Origin: Lutraria lutraria
Taxonomy: Eukaryota; Mollusca; Bivalvia; Venerida; Mactridae
DNA length: 64,000 nt
Reading direction: 5' to 3'
Assembly (NCBI GenBank): GCA_964023205.1
Contig: OZ026833.1
Location: forward strand, 40,827,137 to 40,891,136
The notes under the pieces were generated by a model, which saw only the letters and a list, made by a program, of their open reading frames with translations, was not told the origin of the DNA and did no database searches. This document shows, in pieces, positions 49,701-60,287 of this stretch; position 1 is the first letter of the stretch, and the number at the start of each line of letters is the position of its first letter. Made by a program: the position numbers and the translations under genes.

Positions 49701-52700
49701 TGGGGAAATTGCATGGTTTCAAAGAAATTTTCTGAGGAGAGGGTGTCCTTTATACAAGCTACAGCTATACTAATGATAAAGAAAACGCCTAGCATCTCCA
49801 CAGAATTTGTTCAGTTTTGCAGTATGTGGCAAATTATGTTGACATGATTAAGGATTTTTATCAAATTGGCATGATGTATGTGTGAGTTGAATAAAATCTC
49901 TTTCATTGTAAACCTTACTGGTTAGAGAATTCATGTTCTCTGTATTTAAACAACTGTAGTTGTCATTGAGGATCTTGTGTAACAAAAATAAACCTTTCAT
50001 GTGGTAATGTTAGGTATACTGATCAGTTCTTTCTTGCCAACAATATGCCATGTATTGTCTGACCTCAGTTTTAGTGTGTCTGACTTTCAGATAAAGTTGC
50101 TTGCCTCATAACCATCCCCTTAGAGGTATTATTTTTAGCTCACCTGAGCATGTCAGTCCGATGACCACAATTGGCGTTAACTCTCTAGGGGTCACAGCTT
50201 TGATTGGATCTTCATCACACTTTTTCAGAATGTTTGTCTCAATGATATCTTGGACAACTTGGAACATGGGTCATCTAGGGTAATAAATTAGGTCACCAGG
50301 TCAAATTCCATGAAAACCTTGTTAGCACTTTTGATTGGATCTTCACCAAACCTTATTAGAATGTTTGTCCTAATGATATCTTGGTTGAGTTCGAACATGG
50401 GTCACGTAGAGTAAAATTTAGGTCACAAGGTCAAATTCCAGGAAAACTTGTTTACACTTTAGATTTGGTCTTCAAAATACCTTGTTAGAATGTTTATCCT
50501 AATAATATATCTTGGATGAATTCAAACATGGGTCATATATGACATACAGAGAATAGAATTAGGTCACCAGGTCAAATTCCAGGAAAACCTTGTGAACACT
50601 CTTATGGTCACTGTTTTAATTGGATCTTCATCAAGCCTTGTCAGAATGTTTGTCTCTATGTTATCTTATAAAAAAATAAAAATTTGGTCACCAGGTCAAA
50701 TCACTGATACACTTTAATAACACTATATAGACAAACATTGTTTATCAATTCTTGATGAAAGTTGCTCAAAATATCTGTCTTGATGATTTATCATTAAGGC
50801 TCTGACCTAGTTAAACCTTGAGAAAGAATTTGCAATGATATGAAAAAAGTTGCAATCTTTACTCAGGTGAGTGAGAAAGGGCCATCATGGCTCTCTTAAT
50901 TTGTTTGAAAGGTACTAGGTTTGTCAGCTGATCAAGGGGAGGGTCTTGTTGTATACATATCTTTATATGCCAGTTTTTAATGAGTAAATGACTTTGAAAA
51001 TGGCTTTAACATGTTATTTTCGGCTCACTCCATGAAGTCTTTAATATTCAGGTACTCTACTTATACAGGGTGTGCTTATCTCAATACTTCACATTCTGTT
51101 TATCTGTTGACCCATTCGACAGCTATGGTCATTTTAGAGAAGGCGGAGCCAAGATTCAAACACAAACCTTCTGATTAGTATAGGTGTGCGGGTTACAACT
51201 AGACCACTGATCCACTCCTTACTTTCGGATGATTATACTGTTGTGGATGCCTTGTTTCCAACACCTTCCTGTTGTCACTGGGTATCACTTTTATGTCTGC
51301 TTTCTGTGAGGGAGAAATTGCAGTTAGGGTTAAATCTTGATAAAGCGAGGATATATATTCCAGTGGTTTTTCTCTCTTCATTGGGAAGAGGTCTTAGCCG
51401 GTCAATTTTGGGAAGAATTGTTGTTTTAATTGCTAATTTGGGAAAGAAAATATTTGGTGTAAGTTTGGAATTTTGGGAAAACTGCATGATTTTAAAGAAA
51501 TTTTCAATTGGGAAGAGGCCTATAATAGGCCTCTGTTATAAAGGGTGAAAAATCACAGTATTCTGTCCAAATAATTACTCAGTTTGATGCTGAATTAAGT
51601 AAGTTTAAAACATGGTCACTTGGTGAAATGATAGGAAATCCTGTTTTTCTCTCAAATCTTTTTTCATTTTCTGACTCAGGATGCTGAATATGAGACATTT
51701 GCATATATGTTAGGGTCTATCATTTATTACCATTTGGCATTACTAATTAAGTTATTTTTAGAACAATTTTGATTCTATATTTTATTAACATTATGTTGTG
51801 ATTTTTTAGGTTTTAATGATAATAATAATATCTCTAATAACTATTTACTAACCCAAAATACTATCAAAGTGTTAAATTTTATGGCGTGTTTGTTTATCAA
51901 ACCACTTGTGGGTTTTGTTATCAAAATTTGGTTAATGTCAAATATTTAGGTTGTATATGACCATTTGATAACTGTTAGTTTATCCATAATGGTTCAAAAG
52001 GTGACTGTTAAAATCTTTATCCTGACAGCATGTAATGTCACACTCACTGTAGCAACCTAAGGTTGATTGTAACAGTAACTTACCATCATCATGCAAAGTG
52101 CTGGTATCAGGTGGCCATTATAGTTGACTATCAAAGAATTTTGTTGTGTGGGAACATGGCCTTGTGTGGTTTATTTGCCTGTCAGCAGTATATCATCATT
52201 ATAAGAACAGCCTATTTAGGTATAACTGTCTTGTGAATGCTGCCTGTACCCTTAATCAATTAAATGATAGATGAGTTATAGGTGATGCAATGTCCTATGA
52301 ATCTGTGGTAGACACTTTGAGCTTTGAATCGATATAAGTGCTGTCAAAAGATTATGTTGAACAACTTGTACAAATATTTGCTTTGATTCCATCAATACTT
52401 CAATAATGTAAGTAGTTATATTTTCCCAGTGATTTGAAAGGAATATTGATCTATTTCATGTATTGTATAATAATGAAATTGACCTTTGATTGGTGGAGTA
52501 GTCTAATACATTGCAAAAAAAAGAAATACTGAGTTTTTGCCTATATATGTAGGAATTCCAGATATCCTTAAGCCAAGCATACAATGGAGTCTTTTTCTTT
52601 AGGTTTTATTAAAAAAACTGAATTGTTTTTTGTAAATTCTATACATTTCTTTCTACTGGTTTATTATTGTGAAATTTGTTTCAAATAATTTTTGAATATG

Positions 52701-55446
52701 AACAGGCAGTGTCTTACGAAATTTATGATCGGTCATATAAATAGACAAATTATAATGTTTATAATGTGACTCATGTTTAAAAAACAATCGTTTTCAACTG
52801 TTTTATTTCTATGCGATCAAATGAATTTGATGATTTGTATATAACGAACAAATTTTACATGCCAAGTTTTCAGAAGATTGTTTATCAGATTTTTATCTTA
52901 TAGAATTAAATTGACTTATAAACTAGACATTCTTCTATGAAGATCATTGGCTTGGTAGTAACTTACAGGGTATATTTCTAACAGTTAAATCCGAAGTCAG
53001 AGTAATCCGTTATTGGCATCCTTAATTGTGCCACTTTACTATATTAATTGTTCTTTAAGAGTCTTTGTGAAGCATTCTGCTAGCTAAGCCACTATAAAAA
53101 GTATATTAATCTGTATTACAGTCAGTAATATAATGATATTTGTTTGTCGTAAGAAACTCAGGTACTCCCCCCTCCAACAGTGAATTTTATATATTGCATT
53201 CCATAACATTAAAATTGTGTTCATTTTGACATACAGAGCCAATTCTGTTGCATGATTGTATTTTCAGCAAAAATTCAGACAGTTGGAACCATAAACATGC
53301 ATTTTAAATTAAGTGTTGGCACAATGTTGCTACTTGACTGGATGTTTCAATACTGCCAGAAATCTAATATTTGTAAACATTCTGTTATTATTTCAGTATA
53401 TCTTCAGTTAATCTTCCCTTGCTAGAAATATTTTGATTGAAGTATGAACTTTACAATATTTCAGTCAGTGCCAGAAATTTCTGTATGTCAGTCAACAGCA
53501 TTCTTAAATCACGCCCTGTTTTTTGTCTTACATTCTCAAATTTATTCAAAAGGATGAAAAATTGGAATATTCACATTTTTGTTGTCCAGTTTTAAGATAT
53601 ATGGGATTTTATATTTAATTGCTTTGATTATTTTTAGCTAGGCTGTTTTCAAAGAAAAAGTCAAGCTATTGCGATCAATGTGGCGTCTGAGGCGGTGAAC
53701 AGACAGGGTTAGCACGGTTTGCAGAGCTCTTGTCATTGAAAACTAACGACAAATTTGCTTGTTTTATTTAGCAGTCAATTTAGGACCTATGTAAGGCAAT
53801 CTGTTATTTGTGTGTGACTCTGGGATACATACTCCTTGTTCTCTCTCCCTGTTATATTTTATCACTTCCTGCAAGTGATTAATTACACCCAAAATCTTTG
53901 ATCTGTGTTACATTCTATTCCTGTCTTATGTAAGTCTTAATGATTAACTCATTACTTTTGATTTGTGAAAGTTAATTAACAATTTGTCATATTGTATTGT
54001 ATGTTGCAAATTTAATCTGTTGTAACTTAGTTACGCTAATTTAGAACCCTCATACCAAATTCTGTGGAATGATTCTTGATGATTTAATTCTGCAGAATCT
54101 GATTTCTGTAATGATGAATAGTTATAACTGCTCTGTGGAACAGGAGCATGTTTAATGTCATGATGAAAACATCTGTTTGTCTGCTTTGTTGTATTCTTGA
54201 CTAATTTCTACCTACCTACTATAGTGTTTTGTGGCCTAAATCTGACCCCAAATGTCTCTGGCTTGTGATATAGGATATATTATACTATCAGACCTTGCAG
54301 TATTTTCTTCAGCTGTTCTGTGTTATAGCCTATCAGTGTTCACATATTCAGGGTTCAGCGCAACGGTGTCGTAACTCATATTGAAATCAGAACAAGTTAC
54401 GACAGTGTTGCGCTGAACCCTCGATATATAGATATCTGATGAACATTTTGCTGTGTATCTCCTGTAGCCTGAATTTTCTAATTAAATATATAGTTATAAA
54501 CTATTATCATGTTTTAGCAATATCATACAAAGTGGTCTTATATGTGCAACAAGGTTTTAACTCATGTGGAAATGAAAGAACAATTTATGATCCTTTGGCA
54601 CTGATAGGTAAAAATTCGCTGCTAACTATGAAAGAGTCTGCTATTGTCTTAGACTAATTAATGTCTTTTAATCCATCTCTGATATTTGTAATCAGGGACT
54701 CTATATAACTCTAATGATTGATTTTACATTGAATGTAATATATTTTACTGTTGTTAACAATGTTACAATGCTTCTGGGGTGTGTTTTGTTTACATTAAAA
54801 AAACTTCTGTATAATTAAGTCATTAGGATTTCTCTCTGTTGATTTTGAAATAGAAATGTTTTCTTCTTCACAATAGAGCATTATTGACAAACAAAAGTAA
54901 TTACATTTTTCTAGTGATGTGTGACTAGTTTTAATTTGTATTTTTATTGCTTTGGCATTGATTTAATAATTTGAGTGATCGATTTGTCATTTCTTCAGTT
55001 AATTGGATTTTCCTTTATTAGATTATTAGGCCACAATGTATTAATTGTTTCATTCTAGAAACTGCCAATTTATTTGATTTATTTCTACAAAAAGTGGTGA
55101 TTCCTAGAGGCTTGTATTAACAAAGTTAATTGTTTTGAGATCTGTTACCTGCCTATTTCTGGTACAAAAATATGATGTTTACAGGAATATAAGCGCAATA
55201 TGTTTTTGTGCATATTTTCACCATGTAAGGGAATAGATTACACATTTTATCATTTATGCATGTATACATAAGGCATAATATAAAGCTTAATATTAATAAT
55301 GCATGCTATTTAGAAAATTATCATGTTTCTACTTTTGTTTTGCAGCATGGTGGGTCTTTGTTTTACTATGACGAGGAAACTGATCTGGTGATCACTGTAG
55401 ACAGTTTTGGTGAACATGTGTGTACTCCTGTACCTGAATGTATCAA
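35973..55446 (+). CDS. Unrecognised protein, N-terminal exons (5' part of a large gene)
   Basis: Three exons join in frame: 35973-35981 (only ATG ACG GAG, then gtaggt), 47605-47694 (30 codons, phase 0 both ends, tcag acceptor and gtatgt donor) and 55346-55446 (33 codons plus 2 nt, ttttgcag acceptor and gtaagt donor). The two internal exons have balanced codon use against AT-rich introns, which is the main reason to believe them. The predicted start is MTE followed by DFSLCLLRCGDVKSLG; exon 3 includes LFYYDEETDLVITVDSFGEH. There is no signal peptide or membrane segment. I do not recognise the family. The first intron is about 11.6 kb, the second about 7.7 kb, and no further exon was found before 64000, so the gene continues to the right. 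The first exon is the least certain part; other in-phase candidates lie at 34036-34050 and 36683-36811. Confidence 0.55.
36683..36811 (+). other. Candidate alternative first coding exon (43 codons)
   Basis: An ATG-initiated frame of 43 codons, less AT-rich than its surroundings, ends exactly at TTA AAA|gtgagt in phase 0, so it would splice in frame to the exon at 47605. The start reads MVIVTTHAIAYFLINRR, and the rest is polar (Ser/Thr/Gln/Asn-rich). It lies 0.7 kb inside the first intron. It may be an alternative promoter and start or a chance open frame. Confidence 0.2.
36812..38104. other. Intron sequence, nothing recognised
   Basis: AT-rich first-intron sequence of the unrecognised gene. 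A short open frame at 37343-37555 has no domain. Confidence 0.35.
38105..38789. mobile_element. Tandem-core element with 11-bp terminal inverted repeats
   Basis: ATGTCGAGCCC at 38105-38115 and its exact reverse complement at 38779-38789. The left end is followed by a gtgagtgagttagtgtgtcc microsatellite-like stretch. The core has four units starting ccttgtccgggctgtatctc at 38172, 38334 and 38496 (162-bp spacing) and a decayed one at 38637. Confidence 0.7.
39652..39835 (+). mobile_element. MITE, 184 bp, with 5-bp target-site duplication
   Basis: Perfect 15-bp terminal inverted repeats CAGGGTTCTCAATAA / TTATTGAGAACCCTG, flanked on both sides by TAACA (39647-39651 and 39836-39840). CAGGG termini suggest a hAT-like relationship. 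Confidence 0.85.
39841..40715. other. Intron sequence, nothing recognised
   Basis: AT-rich first-intron sequence with no exon or repeat I could support. Confidence 0.35.
40716..40757. repeat. (TG)n followed by a 22-nt G tract
   Basis: TG repeats run into 22 consecutive G (40736-40757). A potential G-quadruplex or replication-slippage site. Confidence 0.9.
41008..41025. repeat. 18-nt G tract
   Basis: Eighteen consecutive G, 250 bp after the previous G tract. Confidence 0.9.
41484..41610 (-). repeat. Degraded 'ttcccc' repeat fragment
   Basis: Starts caggccctttttttatgcc and contains ttcccctc, tttcccc and attccccata, similar to the element at 62.7 kb. Confidence 0.35.
41620..42115. repeat. Tandem-core repeat, three units of 162-170 bp
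   Basis: Units start ttcaccatcatgg at 41628, 41798 and 41960 and include aatatctccaaggtcaaggt. A truncated fourth begins near 42100. Same style as the 38.1 kb element but a different sequence. Confidence 0.65.
42116..44410. other. Intron sequence, nothing recognised
   Basis: AT-rich first-intron sequence. A 107-codon open frame at 42565-42888 lacks any recognisable domain and splice context. Confidence 0.35.
44411..44594 (-). mobile_element. MITE, 184 bp, second copy with 6-bp target-site duplication
   Basis: Reverse-orientation copy of the 39.65 kb element with the same length. Ends CAGGGTTTTCAATAA and GAGAACCCTG; flanks CCCATA on both sides (44405-44410, 44595-44600). Confidence 0.85.
45275..46735 (+). 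mobile_element. Tandem-core element, about 1.45 kb
   Basis: Head hairpin around aagcactttgtgctcagact, then caaaatctcggacgagtttg, then about eight units with aactaggtcaccagg spaced 141-152 bp, and tail gtcatgtgagggatataggg followed by ccatcttggtcctcttg. Open frames in it are repeat artefacts. Confidence 0.75.
46736..47604. other. Intron sequence, nothing recognised
   Basis: End of the first intron, up to the polypyrimidine tract and tcag acceptor before the exon at 47605. Confidence 0.35.
48925..49119 (-). mobile_element. tRNA-derived SINE
   Basis: On the - strand it begins aggggccgcagcatggttga then gtggttagggtatctgac, a good RNA polymerase III A box, with a weak B box (ggaccaaattcc) about 45 bp further on and a 3' part ending gtgccatgtaaaaccccagc. 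Confidence 0.6.
49555..49755 (+). repeat. Degraded 'ttggggaa' repeat
   Basis: Contains ttttggggaaggcttcctag followed by ccg, repeated ttggggaa motifs and gcatggtttcaaagaaattt, matching 51.4 kb (gcatgattttaaagaaattt). Confidence 0.5.
50130..50898 (+). mobile_element. Tandem-core element, about 0.77 kb
   Basis: Head TTTAGCTCACCTGAGCATGT, about four to five units with gattggatcttcaccaaacc and aggtcaccaggtcaaattcc, tail TTTACTCAGGTGAGTGAG then aaagggccatcatggctctc. The 10-bp CTCACCTGAG at 50139 is exactly complementary to CTCAGGTGAG at 50862. Confidence 0.75.
51085..51220 (-). mobile_element. tRNA-derived SINE
   Basis: On the - strand: ggagtggatcagtggtctag (A box), gtttgtgtttgaatcttggc (B box), gaccatagctgtcgaatggg core and tail tcaacagataaacag. 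Complete from head to tail, and it links the heads to the tails found alone elsewhere in the window. Confidence 0.65.
51363..51535 (+). repeat. Degraded 'ttgggaa' repeat
   Basis: ttcattgggaagaggtctta then gccggtcaattttgggaag; same family as 49.6 kb. Explains the 120-codon open frame here. Confidence 0.45.
51550..54349. other. Intron sequence, nothing recognised
   Basis: 2.8 kb of AT-rich second-intron sequence without exon, tandem repeat or terminal inverted repeat that I could support. Confidence 0.35.
54350..54421. mobile_element. 72-bp near-perfect hairpin element
   Basis: AGGGTTCAGCGCAAC...GTCGTAACT (54350-54376) pairs with AGTTACGAC...GTTGCGCTGAACCCT (54395-54421): 27-bp arms with two mismatches around an 18-nt loop. 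GC-rich against an AT-rich intron. The CAGGGTT start resembles the 184-bp MITEs, so this may be a minimal internally deleted relative. Confidence 0.8.
54422..55345. other. Intron sequence, nothing recognised
   Basis: End of the second intron, up to the ttttgcag acceptor before 55346. Confidence 0.35.
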
Positions 55447-56718
55447 GTAAGTCTTTTTAAACTTATGTGTCAAGTGTTATTGCAATTTTATTACAAAAGG
55501 ATACCTTAAAATCCATTTTTAGTTCAGTGGTGTATTTTCAGTCACACGTTCACAATTAACTCTGGATGGCCTTAATTAAAGGATTTTTTTTTTGTAGAAA
55601 AGTAATTATACAGTGCATTGAACTCTCATAATAGTTGGAGATTAATTATTGATGACAGTTATGATATCATGCAGCGAGGCCCACAGGAGAGTGTCCAAGG
55701 TTTAAGTTCAAGGTTACAACATGATTTCAAAACAAATGACTGTTACTTATGTCAGCAGCATGCAAGATCATATTCGCAATGTCTTAGTCTGAACTTCTCA
55801 TAATAATTACAACACATTGATACATTATCCTCATATTAATTCAAGCTTCAATAATTTCAAAATGTGCAAAGTCAGAAAAATTAAAGAAATCATAAGTTCG
55901 TTAATTTGTGCCAATTGATTTGATTATAAGGCCATCATTATCATGAATTCTCATTTCATTTTGTGATAATTTGGGTGTTGGGTCCCCTTATATCAAATAT
56001 TTCTAATTGTGATTAAATTCTTGCAGCTGGATTGATAAATTATATCTGTTAATTTCATTAGATAATCTTATGACTTCTATTCATATGATATATTGAACCA
56101 TCTTAAGTATGTTGTCAATTTCACTGCTGCGTAAATATATTACAAGTGAAAATCACTGTTGACATATTGATAGTTTATCAGAGTGTATCTGAAGTTTATC
56201 ATACTGAAGTAGCGATGAAGTAAACATTGATTTGTGAACATTTCGATAATTTCGATGGTATGAAATGTTTATGAGTTTTTCTTGTGAGCAATTTCAAGTA
56301 ATAAATTGTAACTTAAAAAAAAATAACATTAAAACACCTGTTTTGGTATGGGGTCACAATTATAGCACCATTCAGATCCTGTCTTCTGACTTTGATAGTT
56401 CATGGAAATAGCTTCCTTTCAAGTTTGATCGGATATCAGGTTTTAGTGTTTACAGTAATAACTATGAACAACTCACATTCATTCCTCTTTATGATAGACA
56501 CCTTTGCATGAAGAAGAAAGAATTACTGTAGTTCAAAAGTTTTTGCCTCGCTGGAACTTCAGAGATAAATAGTGTTCAAATGTATAGTGTTAAAAAACTT
56601 CGATTCTGTGAGATCAGTTGAAGAAATATATATCACCATTTTTCATATGCCTTTGTGAATCTATTGTCCCCCTCCCAGAAGTTCACAATCTTATCTTAAA
56701 AAAGGTTTCTTCTTCATT
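55447..56718. other. Intron sequence, no exon confirmed
   Basis: A cttgcag at about 56024 is followed by an in-phase open stretch of about 23 codons without a donor. Judged chance. Confidence 0.3.
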
Positions 56719-58408
56719 ATACCCCCAGATATGAAATATATGGGGGCTATATTGGATTCACGCTTGACGGTCGGTCGGTCGGTCGGTCGGTCGGTCGGTC
56801 CGTGCGTCTGTAGACACAATTTGTCCGGAGAATTTCTCAGCAACTACTTACAGGATTTCAATCAAACTTCACAGAAGTGATCAGTAGTAAGCCTAGTTGT
56901 GCTAGCTTAAAGCATTTTTCGTTCGGATTAATTTTCACTGAGTTATGCCCCTTTGTTGTTTTTATTCAGTATATACAATAGGCAAATGTTGTCCGGACAA
57001 TTTCTCAGCAATTACTCACAGGATCTCAATGAAACTTCACAGAAGTGATCAGTAGTAAGCCTAGTTGTGCATGCTTAAAGCAATTTTCGTTCGGATTAAT
57101 TATCACTGAGTTATAGCCCTTTGTTGTTTTATACAGTATATACAATAGGCAAATTTTGTCCGGACAATTTCTCAGCAACTACTCACAGGATCTCAATGAA
57201 ACTTCACAGAAGTGATCAGTAGTAAGCCTAGTTGTGCATGCTTAAAGCAATTTTCGTTCGGATTAATTATCACTGAGTTATAGCCCTTTGTTGTTTTTAT
57301 TCAGTATATACAATAGGCAAATGTTGTCCGGACAATTTCTCAGCAATTACTCACAGGATCTCAATGAAACTTCACAGAAGTGATCAGTAGTAAGCCTAGT
57401 TGTGCATGCTTAAAGCAATTTTCGTTCGGATTAATTATCACTGAGTTATAGCCCTTTGTTGTTTTATACAGTATATACAATAGGCAAATTTTGTCCGGAC
57501 AATTTCTCAGCAACTACTCACAGGATCTCAATGAAACTTCACAGAAGTGATCAGTAGTAAGCCTAGTTGTGCATGCTTAAAGCATTATTTGTTCGGATTA
57601 ATTTTCACTGAGTTATAGCCCTTTGTTGTTTTTATACAGTATATACAATAGGCAAATTTTGTCCGGACAATTTCTCAGCAACTACTCACAGGATTTCAAC
57701 GAAACTTCACAGAAGTAATAAGTAGTTAGCCTAGTTGTGCATGCTTAAATCAGTTTTCATTTGGATTGATTTTCACTGAGTTATAGCCCTTAGTTTTTTT
57801 TCTACAGTATATACAATAGGCAAATTTTGTCCTGACTATTTCTCATTGACTACTGTCAGGAATTCAATAAAACTTCTCAGAGGTGATGAGTAGTGAGCCT
57901 AGTTGTGCATGCATTAAGCTTGTCTTGGTTGGTTAAAATGTTCACTGAGTTATGGCCCTTTGTTTTTTTTTATACAGTGTATAATTATACAATATCTCAG
58001 TAACTACTCATAGGAATTCAATGAAACTTCACAGAAGTTATAAAAAGTAAGCCAAGTTGTGCATGCAATAACCAGGTTTTGTTTGGATTAATTTTCACTG
58101 AGTTATGGCCCTTTGTTTTATACCATTAGGTAAATTTTGTCCGTACCATTTCTCAGCAACTACATGCAGGAATTCAGTGAAACTTCTTAGAAGTGATAAG
58201 TAGTTTGCCAAGTTGTGCATGTCCACAATAGGTTTTGTCCAAGTAAATTTTAATGAGTTATGGCCCTTTTTTTTTATATAATGTATATTTAGAAACTGGT
58301 CAGGATATATCTAAGCAACAATTTGCAGGTATTAAAAAAATGAAAATGCATTATATTTCCCTCTGTAAAATGTAACAATAACTGTGTCAAGGCCTCAGCT
58401 GGGGGTAT
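56719..58408. mobile_element. Tandem-core element, 1.69 kb, 10-bp terminal inverted repeats
   Basis: ATACCCCCAG at 56719-56728 and its exact complement CTGGGGGTAT at 58399-58408. A (GGTC)n microsatellite follows the head (about 56770-56800). About ten units start tgtccggacaatttctcagc; spacings are 168, 167, 168, 167, 168 and 168 bp for the first seven, then about 155 as the array decays to the right. Confidence 0.85.
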
Positions 58409-58435
58409 TCATCACCTTAAGTGATAGTTCTAGTT

Positions 58436-60064
58436 TTCATAGAAAATCTATTTATTATGATAATTGATGACTGTCTTTTGATATCTTTCTGACTCAGTTG
58501 GTCTAAGGATAATGAAAAATGTAAGGAAAATGCAATTTGATACATGTATTCATTTGTATAAATGGATGACTTACAAAAAATACTGTTTATTTGATCAGAC
58601 CTTTCATTATGCATAAATAAGAAAGATAATTTATTTCTAAATTGGAATAATATGATAAGTCAGCGGTATCTGTATTTTCTGTTGATTTACAGTTAAATGT
58701 TAGGAGGGGTGTAAATAAGACTGTGAGTTATAATAATGTCATGAGAAACACTGCTATTATCAATAGCAAGACTTTGGTAACATTGAATATTAAACTTAGA
58801 TATGTCTGTATTCTTGTACATGTATAAACTTCTGGATAGATTTATGCTATTACAAGATAATTTATTGTCCTTCCATACAATTTGATTGAATGTATCACAA
58901 GTCAGACTGAAGAGTGTTCGAGTGGTTTAGAGATTGCAAATATTAATTCAACAGACAGAGCACTTGAAATTTTTGTAAAAGAAGATAACTGAGTCCAGTG
59001 TATGATCTCGGTTGTTCCTGAACTATGTATATTATTTTCTATATTTCTTGTAGAGTGGCATCATGGGGCCTATTGTATTTTTATTGTATTAAATTTTTTA
59101 AGCTTTTAAACTTGATTTTCGATTTATGATTTTTTTATATTCAGTAAAGAGATATCAGCCTTCTTTACACTATATATATCACCTACATGCTAGAATCATA
59201 AATTTTTTTATTGTGTTCTTGTATAAAAGAGTTCAAGTCACTTTACAATCTTAAATATTTGCTCAATTTACTTAAATGTATATTAATAGGAATTTTATGA
59301 ATATATTGTTAAGGTTAATATGTATACTAAGATAATTGATGGGAAAACGAGGGAAAGTAAACAAAACTTAAATTATTGAACTATTTTCACTGTGATTGAA
59401 GATTATCAGTTAATTGTTCGTCCTTGCTGTATTGAAATAAAAACTTGATATTTGAGTACTGCGTATATTGCCCCAAACACAGTGGATTTTGGTTCAGGTT
59501 ATGATTTCTTCACAATCCGACACTACGATACATGTACATACTGATACTCAGCAAACAAAAGAGAGATCAATATAAAATCAATATGAATACATGTTAATGT
59601 TATAATATCAAATCTGTATTTAACTATTTGTGGAAGATGTATTGATTTTGTGTGAAAATTCATCTCTAAAATACTTACAAATTCTGTTTGTGCATATTTA
59701 ATTATGTACAATCCTCATGTAATAAAACCATACTTAAAAGTTATATAAATGTGTGTATTTCTGCTTTATATACAAATAGAAATTATGTATGTATGCTATA
59801 TGTCTAAAATGTGCTACAGCTCTGTATTTAAGGGCCAGTAAGTGATATTTTTTAAGGCAGTCATTATTTAAGTTATAGTATTGTTTAGTAAATACCTACA
59901 GGTGGTCTTTGTTTACAAGTAATCTGTAGCACAGAGTTGGCATAGTAATATTATTGGTTATCTTTGTTGTTCATGCTCAAAGTACCTTTCCATGGGATAA
60001 TCAGATTTCTAAACAATAAATGTCTGACACCAATGAAGTATGTGAATGTAATGAGTGACATTTT
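58436..60064. other. Intron sequence, nothing recognised
   Basis: AT-rich, no exon or repeat supported. Confidence 0.35.
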
Positions 60065-60083
60065 GGGGGGGGGGGGAGGGGGG
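60065..60083. repeat. G tract
   Basis: Twelve G, one A, six G. Confidence 0.9.
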
Positions 60084-60287
60084 TAGACTTATGCACAGGT
60101 GTTAGGTCTGTGCCTTCAAGGTCAAAGTTGAAGTAAGCAGTAAGAATGTCTAAATTGGAAGAATTTATGAATGGTGATTTTAATAATACCTGATGTAATT
60201 TACTTCAACCTAGAGTTTGGTGGCCTTCTGCTGTGTTACTGTAGTGTACTAGTACATTAATATCAATGTAAGATGCTTGAGTCTTTT

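Noticed and set aside
51186..51548. 120-codon open frame
   Set aside because: Spans a SINE head and a degraded repeat; no domain.
56024..56100. Possible fourth exon of the unrecognised gene
   Set aside because: An acceptor-like cttgcag with an in-phase open stretch, but no donor, AT-rich codons and a stop after about 23 codons.
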